A stretch of DNA of 64,000 bases. It comes from an uncultured Mucilaginibacter sp. (GTDB lineage Bacteria; Bacteroidota; Bacteroidia; Sphingobacteriales; Sphingobacteriaceae). The DNA lies in assembly GCA_903863845.1 (NCBI GenBank), contig CAIPDP010000075.1, forward strand, positions 1 to 64,000, in the 5' to 3' direction. A model generated the notes under the pieces. It was not told where the DNA came from, made no database searches, and saw only the letters and a program-made list of their open reading frames with translations. Below are positions 36,463 through 44,071 of the stretch, piece after piece; the stretch's first letter is position 1; each line of letters starts with the position of its first letter. The position numbers and the translations under genes were made by a program.

Positions 36463-36548
36463 GCGCCAGATGGGGGTGTGAAGCAAATATGGAACTTAAG
36501 TTCCGCAATTTTTTCTGATTCACATTAAAAAAAGTCATAGATTTAAAA

Positions 36549-36962
36549 ATGAGAGTATTTGATTTTTTGGTTTTTTATCCAATGGCTTCATTTAAAAAAA
36601 GAGAAGTTACGGATTTTACATGGCAAACCCCTCTTGAGCGGGCTACAATCTTAGCGGCGATTTCATCTACTTTTCTCTTAATGAGTGGACTTGAAATAAT
36701 TTGTTTTTTAGTTTTTCGAATTAATATTTTAGATATTTATTATGTCGTGTTTTTATTTCTTGCCGGGGGAATAGTAATGGTTTTTTTATTTAACTACATT
36801 TATTTTAAAAGGAAACGGTATGAATATATAATTTCATCACAATATAAATCATTTAAATTTAGTGTTACAGCTGGTGTTATTATATGTTTTCTAGTTTTCA
36901 TTTTTTCAATATTGGCAACTGTAATAATAGGTGCTATTCAATATAATTTATTGAAAAATTGA
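36549..36962 (+). CDS. Small multipass membrane protein, unknown function
   Basis: Three to four hydrophobic segments. Confidence 0.5.
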   Translation: MRVFDFLVFYPMASFKKREVTDFTWQTPLERATILAAISSTFLLMSGLEIICFLVFRINILDIYYVVFLFLAGGIVMVFLFNYIYFKRKRYEYIISSQYKSFKFSVTAGVIICFLVFIFSILATVIIGAIQYNLLKN

Positions 36963-37349
36963 AGACCTCCCCCGGCGGGAGTATGCAGCGCTGGCCTGCG
37001 AGGCGGTGTACTCGTATCTAAGCAAAAGCCCTTGCAATCAAGCACAAGTACCCAGCGCTCAAGGCTATTGCGCGGCATACCCGCGCCAGACGATGCTGTA
37101 CAAATTTTAAATGATAAGGCCTTGCATATTCAAGCCACAAGTTTAATAGCATTAATAAAAAAAGAATTTGGTTTGTAATGACTTCAGATAGCAATGATCC
37201 ACATTCCTGGATGGAAAAATGAAAATGATTAAATTCTACAGTAAAATTCAAAGGTGTTTTATAGCGCAAATCACGAATTTTCCAATACATCCTTTTCCAC
37301 ATTAACAATCCCGAACAATACCGCTCCCGTTGAATTAATAAAAACTGCC

Positions 37350-38471
37350 ATGAATATCGATGACTTTAAAATTGAACGCTATTTTTCACAATATGAGTTT
37401 ACTGCAAAGTATTTACTTTCGAGTTCAGATTGTGATGGCTATCCTGTAAAATATCTCCTTGATCATGCATCGTCTGAAGAATTAAGTGCCTGGGAAAACC
37501 AAACATTGGGCTATACTGAAACAAAAGGGTCGCCGGAATTGCGAAGGGCAATCGCTGGGCATTACCAAACCATGGGTACAGATAATCTATTGGTACTTAC
37601 GCCCGGAGAGGGAAATTTTTGCCTGATGAATGTTTTACTCGAAAGAGGTGATGAAGTTATTTGCATGTCGCCCATGTACCAGTCCTTATACCAGGTTGCG
37701 GAAAGTATTGGGTGCAAGCTAAATTTTTGGAAACCCGAATACCAGCATAATGATTGGTATTACAACCCGGAACAATTGAAAGCGATGGTCAATAAAAAGA
37801 CTAAACTTATCATTGTAAACTTTCCGCATAATCCTACGGGATACATGCCTTCATCCACTGATTGGGATCAGATCATAGCAATAGCCCGCGTCAATAACCT
37901 GTACCTATTTTCTGATGAAATGTACCGTTACCTGGGTACCAACCCCAATTACAAACTGACGCCGGCCTGTGAATTATATGAAAATGCGATCAGTCTTTGG
38001 GGTATGTCTAAGACTTTTGGACTTGCAGGGCTAAGGATTGGCTGGCTGGCATCCAAAAACAAAGCCGTACTGGCTAAAGTTGAAGCGTTTAAAGATTACT
38101 TATCAATATGTAATAGCGGTCCCAGTGAAATTTTGTCGACCATCGCCTTAAATCATTCTGATAAATTTATCACACCAAACAACGAAAAAATAGCAGGTAA
38201 TATTAAACACTTCCAGGATTTTCATCAAAGAAACCCTGATCTGCTTGAATTCAGCGTACCACGGGGAGGCTCAACAGCATTTGTTAGGCTCAACATCCCC
38301 AAAAGCACTATGGAATACGCCGAAATATTAGTTAAAAATACGGGCATCATGCTTTTACCCGCCGAAACCTTTGACTACGGTACTGTTTTTGTACGTATCG
38401 GTTTTGGTCGATCTAACCTGGCGGAAATATTAAAAGTTTGGGAAAAATACATTCATTCGGGTAGTAACTGA
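37350..38471 (+). CDS. Class I/II PLP-dependent aminotransferase
   Basis: Start MNIDDFKIERYF (ORF track 37254); NFPHNPTGYMP, LFSDEMYRYL, SLWGMSKTFGLAGLRIGWLASK (PLP lysine), VRIGFGR. Confidence 0.88.
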   Translation: MNIDDFKIERYFSQYEFTAKYLLSSSDCDGYPVKYLLDHASSEELSAWENQTLGYTETKGSPELRRAIAGHYQTMGTDNLLVLTPGEGNFCLMNVLLERGDEVICMSPMYQSLYQVAESIGCKLNFWKPEYQHNDWYYNPEQLKAMVNKKTKLIIVNFPHNPTGYMPSSTDWDQIIAIARVNNLYLFSDEMYRYLGTNPNYKLTPACELYENAISLWGMSKTFGLAGLRIGWLASKNKAVLAKVEAFKDYLSICNSGPSEILSTIALNHSDKFITPNNEKIAGNIKHFQDFHQRNPDLLEFSVPRGGSTAFVRLNIPKSTMEYAEILVKNTGIMLLPAETFDYGTVFVRIGFGRSNLAEILKVWEKYIHSGSN

Positions 38472-38591
38472 TGTATCGGTTAAAACTTCAAACCCGCCAA
38501 ACAAAAAGCGCAGGGAGCAATTTTAACGTTTTTCAGCATTGTGTATAGCTCAATTTAAGCAGCTGAAATATTACGAATACTACGAACGAAA

Positions 38592-38634
38592 AAGTCTCAA
38601 GACTCCCGATAGCAATCTGAACGACCAGAGACTT
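38592..38634 (-). terminator. Terminator-like hairpin next to the partial tRNA-Arg copy
   Basis: AAGTCTC...GAGACTT stem with A-tract on the left (= U-tract for minus-strand transcription). Confidence 0.4.
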
Positions 38635-38646
38635 AATACTTAAGAA

Positions 38647-38698
38647 GTAGCCCCGACGGGAATCGAACCCATATCTAAAGTTTAGGAAACTTCTATTC
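38647..38698. repeat. Partial tRNA-Arg copy: direct repeat of 43909-43960 (candidate att site)
   Basis: 52 identical nt GTAGCCCCGACGGGAATCGAACCCATATCTAAAGTTTAGGAAACTTCTATTC; sequences diverge immediately after. Confidence 0.95.
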
Positions 38699-38999
38699 CT
38701 TTTTTACCATCACTATATATTGATTATCAGCACTTAACCCATTATTTGTGTAGGTAAATGTGTAGCAAAACCGGGTTTGCAGCACACTTTGCTGCACAAA
38801 TTTTGGTGTAATCTGACGACGCAATTAGTACCATCACTATCAGATTTAAAAACTGATTTCTCAAAAAATTTAAATGTAGCACGTACACCCGGAATATCAA
38901 ATAAGCGCCTGTTTTGGACATCAATAATAATATTTACAAAAAAGAAAACTTTGTATATTTGAAACTATGGAAGCATCTGCCAAACCAACAAGTAAAAAC

Positions 39000-40388
39000 T
39001 TAGTTGCTTGCTAAATAGGTTATCTCCAGTTGGTTTAGAACACGGTTGTAGATTCTGATATCATCCAATTTGCCTTGAAATATATTGCCACCCCAGGGAG
39101 CTTTACCAAATAACAGAACGTCATTATTTTGAGCAATCGGATTTAGCCCGCTTTTGGCATAAATTAATTTACCATTTAAAAATAACTGACCAGTCCCATT
39201 ATTATATGTAAACAAGCAATGATTCCATTGGTTCAGCACCAAATTCTTGGTGGGAGTTGGATATATACAATTACGTGTAGCATCAGCAGTCCAGCCAACC
39301 TGAGCATAAAGTCCGGTATTTAGCTTATTACAATAATAGAGACCGTAGCCTGAATCATTACTGGCGTCTTTGTTTTTATCTATTATAGATGCGCTATAAA
39401 TATCATTTAAGCCCACCGGGTCATTCCCGTTTGGTTTAACAGGATAAACCCATACAGAAATAGTTGCGGTTTTGATTAAATTTATGTTACCTGCGGATAT
39501 ATAGTTACTTATTCCGTCAAAGCTGTAGGCGCTATTCGCATTTCCAAACCGGTCTGCAGTAAGGGTAGCTCCATAAACTGATGCATTGTAGCCATTCCCA
39601 CTATCATCATTAGCATTCCCGTTAAAAGGGTAGAAAGCGATTAACCCGTTTGATAGAAACACCTTATTATCCGGATGGTAAAGTTTATATCTCAGGTATC
39701 GCATGTCAACCCATCCCTCACTTTTTGTTCCGCGACTATTTATATAAGTTAAATAGCCAAACCTATCTTGGATTTTTTCTATATATACTCTTATCTGGAT
39801 TGAGAAATATGCTGATGCCTGGGTTTTATCGTTGGGCTTTTCATATACATAAACCTTTCTCTTGTCAGCGCCAATTAATACATAGTATCCGGGTTTGTAT
39901 GGTGCAGTTGTATTTTCAACAGTAATCGCATCCGGCTTTTGGGTGGTTTTCGCATCAACCACATAAAAAAACATTAAAGCGGATGAACCAAAAATTAACA
40001 GAATAATTAGCAGATATATATAGTTTGATTTTTTACGAATTAACATAAACCCTGATCTTTTTTCATCATTTGCCAACCCATATGTATTCTTAGGTTGAGA
40101 CGCGGGTTTAATGACCGGTTGATCAGCGGATGTGTTTTGCTTCTCAATATCTTCAGTAAGGATGTTCCAATCTTTAGACCCAACGTATGCAGCTAGGACA
40201 TCTAATGTGAATTGTCGAGGGTTTCTAAAATCTTTATCAATGCCAAATATTCTTTTCAAGGTCGAGGGACTAATTCGCTCATTGACTGCTTTTTGAATAC
40301 TTTCTGAAAGGGCATCACAATCCTTCGGATAAAGGATGTGTTTCCCGAATCGGCGCTCAATTTTGATTTTGATTTCTTCTGGTAGCAT
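39000..40388 (-). CDS. Membrane protein: cytoplasmic N-terminal helical domain, TM, SH3-like region, LamG/concanavalin-like domain
   Basis: INERISPSTLKRIFGIDKDFRNPRQFTLDVLAAYVG; TM YIYLLIILLIFGSSALMFFYV; GLIAFYPFNGNANDDSGNGYNASVYGATLTADRFGNANSAYSFDG...KLDDIRIYNRVLNQLEITYLA. Confidence 0.8.
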   Translation of the reverse strand: MLPEEIKIKIERRFGKHILYPKDCDALSESIQKAVNERISPSTLKRIFGIDKDFRNPRQFTLDVLAAYVGSKDWNILTEDIEKQNTSADQPVIKPASQPKNTYGLANDEKRSGFMLIRKKSNYIYLLIILLIFGSSALMFFYVVDAKTTQKPDAITVENTTAPYKPGYYVLIGADKRKVYVYEKPNDKTQASAYFSIQIRVYIEKIQDRFGYLTYINSRGTKSEGWVDMRYLRYKLYHPDNKVFLSNGLIAFYPFNGNANDDSGNGYNASVYGATLTADRFGNANSAYSFDGISNYISAGNINLIKTATISVWVYPVKPNGNDPVGLNDIYSASIIDKNKDASNDSGYGLYYCNKLNTGLYAQVGWTADATRNCIYPTPTKNLVLNQWNHCLFTYNNGTGQLFLNGKLIYAKSGLNPIAQNNDVLLFGKAPWGGNIFQGKLDDIRIYNRVLNQLEITYLASN

Positions 40389-40556
40389 GGGTTCAATACT
40401 TGTTCAAGATTGAAAAAAGATTCGACAATTCCTTGCCTAAAATCGAAATGGGTTAAATGGGTGAATTGGATTTTTGTGCAATCAACCAAAATTTAAACTT
40501 TTACCGCTAATAAACCGGTTTAACGGCTTTGGTATCAATCGATAAAAAATCAAATC

Positions 40557-41762
40557 ATGAAAACACTTCCTTTACCTGTAATTTCTTTAATATTGACTAT
40601 TGGATTAATATTCCAGTCCTGCCAAAAGCAAGTGGACTATACACCACAAATTAACTCCTTACAATCCTCAGTAAATGCACTACAAAAAAGATGTGATTCA
40701 CTTGCTGGTGCTCTCGCCCAGTCTAATTCAACTATTACTAGCCTGAGTACGGAAATAATAACGCTTACTACCGACCAGAAAAATCAAAAATCAAGTATCG
40801 ATTCAATAAAAAATCAGATTGTTAGTATACTGACATCAATCAATAATATTAGTACCCAAGTAAGTCAGGCGTACACGCAGATAAATAATTTGAATACTCA
40901 ACTAACCCAAACCAACGCAAATGTTGCTTCTATCAACACTAAAATTTCACAAATCGATACTCAGATAACCCTACTCAACACGCAGTACAATTCCCTCCTA
41001 GCTCAGCTTACCACGATATTAAATCAATTATCTATTCCAACAACACTGGCGAATGGATTGGTCGCGTATTATCCATTCAATGGAAACGCAAACGATTTGA
41101 GCGGGAATAGTTACAATGGAACAGTAAACGGCGTCACATTAACCCCTGACAGGTTTGGGAATGCCAATAGTGCTTATAGTTTTAACGGCAAGTCAAACTA
41201 TATACTGTTTCCAACATTTTCAGCATTAAATAATACAGCACAAATTAGTTTTTCATTTTGGATAAATACTGCTGTACCAATTGCGGGAGAAACGATATTC
41301 TCCCAATGGAGCAGTACTAATATTGGTTGCGGACTACCGGTCGGAGTTAATTTTTATTTAACGCCTACTAGCCAAATAGGTGAAGGATTTATTGGCTGCA
41401 CACCTACTCTTAATATCACAAGCGGCAATGTTGTACCTAAAAACCAATGGACAAATATTGTTGTGGTTTATGATGGAACACAAGCGGTTGTTGGCCAAAG
41501 AGTTGTTATTTATGTTAATTCTACCTTGCTAGGATATGTCGGAAATTCGGGGGCCGTACCCCCCTTGACTGGTAGTCTTGCGACAAATGCTATTTTAGGA
41601 TGTACAATAGGTGGAAGCCAATCATCTGACCCCAATAACATACCTTTTGGACCTGGAGGAGTTGGGTCTTTATATAGCTTTTTTCAAGGTAACATGGATG
41701 ATATTCGGATTTACAACCGAGTTTTATCACCAACAGAAATAACCTATTTAGCAACCCATTAA
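40557..41762 (+). CDS. Lipoprotein with long coiled coil and C-terminal LamG/concanavalin-like domain
   Basis: Lipobox LIFQSC; ~140 aa heptad-like polar coil; GLVAYYPFNGNANDLSGNSYNGTVNGVTLTPDRFGNANSAYSFNG...NMDDIRIYNRVLSPTEITYLA. Confidence 0.85.
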   Translation: MKTLPLPVISLILTIGLIFQSCQKQVDYTPQINSLQSSVNALQKRCDSLAGALAQSNSTITSLSTEIITLTTDQKNQKSSIDSIKNQIVSILTSINNISTQVSQAYTQINNLNTQLTQTNANVASINTKISQIDTQITLLNTQYNSLLAQLTTILNQLSIPTTLANGLVAYYPFNGNANDLSGNSYNGTVNGVTLTPDRFGNANSAYSFNGKSNYILFPTFSALNNTAQISFSFWINTAVPIAGETIFSQWSSTNIGCGLPVGVNFYLTPTSQIGEGFIGCTPTLNITSGNVVPKNQWTNIVVVYDGTQAVVGQRVVIYVNSTLLGYVGNSGAVPPLTGSLATNAILGCTIGGSQSSDPNNIPFGPGGVGSLYSFFQGNMDDIRIYNRVLSPTEITYLATH

Positions 41763-41782
41763 CATAGGTTATTAGTTGGATT

Positions 41783-41817
41783 AAAAACCATCCTTAGTAT
41801 GCTGAGGATGGTTTTTT
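41783..41817 (+). terminator. Intrinsic terminator after the LamG lipoprotein gene
   Basis: AACCATCCT-tagtatgctg-AGGATGGTT-TTTT. Confidence 0.85.
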
Positions 41818-42042
41818 CCCTTTGTGGATAATTCCGCAAGAATATCAACAAAAGAGGGGCTTGACAATTTTATGCACTTCAACAGATTGAGCCAAAAACA
41901 ATTGAATAGTTTTGGAACAATTGCGTCAGGCACTCCTACTCAGGGACCGCAAAATATCAAAAGTCTTTCGGCAAAATATCCATCAAATTGAGACTAAAAA
42001 CAGAAATCAAGATTTGCCGAAGGAGTTATAGTGAACTTAGAG

Positions 42043-42687
42043 TCAGTCTTCATGTTGCCCAAGAATTAACGAGTCTGATTCAAGTTCTTTATCTGCTACC
42101 AGATTGCTTTTTAACTGCGATAACCATCCTTTCAATAAATCTCTCATCTCCGAATCGTTTTCGGTCATCAATCGTTTTAAGATACTTAGATAGGTTTCAG
42201 TCTTTTTCTTAAACTCTTCGGAACCAAACAGTGTTTTAAGCCAAACTGAAAAATCCACGAGGTTCTTGTCGTTTGCTGAATATTTGAAGTCTTCGAGAAT
42301 TTCAACCGACTCCCAGTTGCTCCATTCTATTTTTCCCATATCATCTTCAGCGTGCCCATTTAGGAACTGCTCAATTAAATAGGTATTTCCATAAAACGTT
42401 TTCAAAGCCATTTCCTCCGCCTCTTTTATCTTACCATTCATGAATAACACAATGGTGCATTCAAACAAGAACACCGGATAACCAATATCATCGGGGAAAT
42501 TCTTGTTAAACCATTTTAAAAAATTCAACCCGGCCTTATAATCGTTTATTTTCAGACATTCGCGAATGACAACGTACCGGAGACCCCTGCCGTCATCGTA
42601 GAATCCAAATCTTCGCTTCTCATTGGCTAATGTCGAGCGTAATTGTTTAATTTTTTTTTGACCTCTTGTAATTTGTTTTTCCGTCAT
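42043..42687 (-). CDS. Hypothetical protein, helical (TPR-like appearance)
   Basis: ECLKINDYKAGLNFLKWFNKNFPDDIGYPVFLFECTIVLFMNGKIKEAEEMALKTFYGNTYLIEQFLNG. Confidence 0.5.
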   Translation of the reverse strand: MTEKQITRGQKKIKQLRSTLANEKRRFGFYDDGRGLRYVVIRECLKINDYKAGLNFLKWFNKNFPDDIGYPVFLFECTIVLFMNGKIKEAEEMALKTFYGNTYLIEQFLNGHAEDDMGKIEWSNWESVEILEDFKYSANDKNLVDFSVWLKTLFGSEEFKKKTETYLSILKRLMTENDSEMRDLLKGWLSQLKSNLVADKELESDSLILGQHED

Positions 42688-42807
42688 TATAGGACAAATT
42701 AATGGGTTTTAGGTTTGATTACAAAACGGTGTTAGTCCCAATTATTGGCTTAAACAAACAAAAAATGGAGGGTTTTAGGAACTACCCGACACTGATTTTA
42801 AGGGCTA

Positions 42808-43485
42808 TTATAATAAGTCTTTTTGGAATTTTTCCCCTATTTGAGCCCATATTTCTTGTCTCGAATCACCTTTTAAATGAGCATTAGGATGCGGAACAGC
42901 ATAAAAATTAAAACCGAAAAATTTCCCTGTTGCTCCTCTTTGGCTTTGACTACTATCTCGAATATCCGGGTCAGCCTTTAGCGGTCCCAACTTTTTAAGG
43001 ATATCGTAACCTGTTATCCCTAATGAAAAAATCCATGGCGGCTGGATAAATTTTACATATTCTACGAATAATGGATAGGAACGTTCGTAGTCCTGAAATG
43101 AAAGGTATTTAATATTAGGAGTTCGGAAAAAACAAAGATTTGTGTAGTTAAAATTAGGCTCATCAAATTTTAAATGTAAGTACTTATCAAAAAAGGTCTT
43201 ACTCCTCTTTATGAAATCGTATTCCAAAATTTCATTGCCTTTTGGCATTTCACTTTGGTCTTCATATTCGCCGTTACCGCCCCAGTTAATACCAAAAATA
43301 ATTCCTTTACCTATTTGGATTGGTGTACCACAAATTGAAAAGCCCCATTGTTGATTTTCTTCATGTTGCTTTTTGTATATGGGACTTTCATAAAATATAT
43401 CCAGAGTTTTTTGACGTAATTCTTCAAAAAATTTAATTTCCTCGCTCATATTCAACCCTTGTAAAATATTAAAATAGAAAACCAA
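42808..43485 (-). CDS. Uracil-DNA-glycosylase-superfamily-like protein
   Basis: GKGIIFGINWGGNGEY (motif A-like) and YAVPHPNAHLKGD (motif B-like HPS/N); likely start MSEEIKFFEEL within the ORF. Confidence 0.5.
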   Translation of the reverse strand: MVFYFNILQGLNMSEEIKFFEELRQKTLDIFYESPIYKKQHEENQQWGFSICGTPIQIGKGIIFGINWGGNGEYEDQSEMPKGNEILEYDFIKRSKTFFDKYLHLKFDEPNFNYTNLCFFRTPNIKYLSFQDYERSYPLFVEYVKFIQPPWIFSLGITGYDILKKLGPLKADPDIRDSSQSQRGATGKFFGFNFYAVPHPNAHLKGDSRQEIWAQIGEKFQKDLL

Positions 43486-43734
43486 TTAGTCATTCCAAAA
43501 TTTTGTTCCGTCTTTATCGATATAGCCCAAAAGCAAATTGTTTTTAAACACTGTCGCTAAACCATTACTAATATCATATAGCTCATCAAAATTAAAATCT
43601 GTAATCTGGTTGGATATTCCGGAGACCTTGACCAGTGCATTCCGTGCGCTCTCGAGCACCGATTTGTGTTGAAAGAAAAGAATAATCAAATTAACCGTCA
43701 ATACGTTAACATGGTCAAAGTGTAACGGAATCAC
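43486..43734 (-). CDS. Small hypothetical protein, possibly a fragment
   Basis: ORF ends NNLLLGYIDKDGTKFWND directly upstream of the UDG-like ORF. Confidence 0.3.
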   Translation of the reverse strand: MIPLHFDHVNVLTVNLIILFFQHKSVLESARNALVKVSGISNQITDFNFDELYDISNGLATVFKNNLLLGYIDKDGTKFWND

Positions 43735-43885
43735 CTGTTCGACATTTCGGAATTAGGTGGTCAAGGCCTCCGTATTCTCCAGAATGGACATAATACTATT
43801 ATAAAGTTCAAAAGAGTGGTTTTGCTGCACAAGTTGCTACACAAATTGAATATTTCCTTAAAATCAAAACCATTTTAAACAAATA

Positions 43886-43908
43886 AACCACTTGATAATC
43901 AAGTGGTT
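43886..43908 (-). terminator. Hairpin terminator downstream of tRNA-Arg
   Basis: AACCACTTGATTATCAAGTGGTT then TATTTGTTT on the minus strand. Confidence 0.7.
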
Positions 43909-43909
43909 G

Positions 43910-43981
43910 TAGCCCCGACGGGAATCGAACCCATATCTAAAGTTTAGGAAACTTCTATTCTATCCATTGAACTACGGGGCC
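43910..43981 (-). tRNA. tRNA-Arg (anticodon CCT)
   Basis: GGCCCCGTAGTTCAATGGATAGAATAGAAGTTTCCTAAACTTTAGATATGGGTTCGATTCCCGTCGGGGCTA; cloverleaf folds by hand; loop TTCCTAA; TTCGATT T-loop. Confidence 0.93.
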
Positions 43982-44071
43982 GTTTTGAATGCGGAATTCG
44001 GAATGCCGGGTGCGGAATTACCTGAATCTCATCATCATTCAAAAAGCATTGCAAAGGTGCAAATTTATCTG

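Larger units (their letters stand above)
38647..43960. mobile_element. Putative 5.3 kb tRNA-Arg-integrated genomic island or remnant
   Basis: Bounded by the tRNA 3'-end direct repeats; TTGTGYAGCAA-like repeats near both ends; accessory gene content; no integrase seen. Confidence 0.65.

Noticed and set aside
37018-37308. ORF 37018..37308 (-)
   Set aside because: Overlaps a repeat-like GC-rich element and the 5' region of the aminotransferase gene; no family resemblance
38647-38698. A second functional tRNA-Arg gene
   Set aside because: Only the 3' 51 nt are present; the acceptor 5' strand and D-arm are missing
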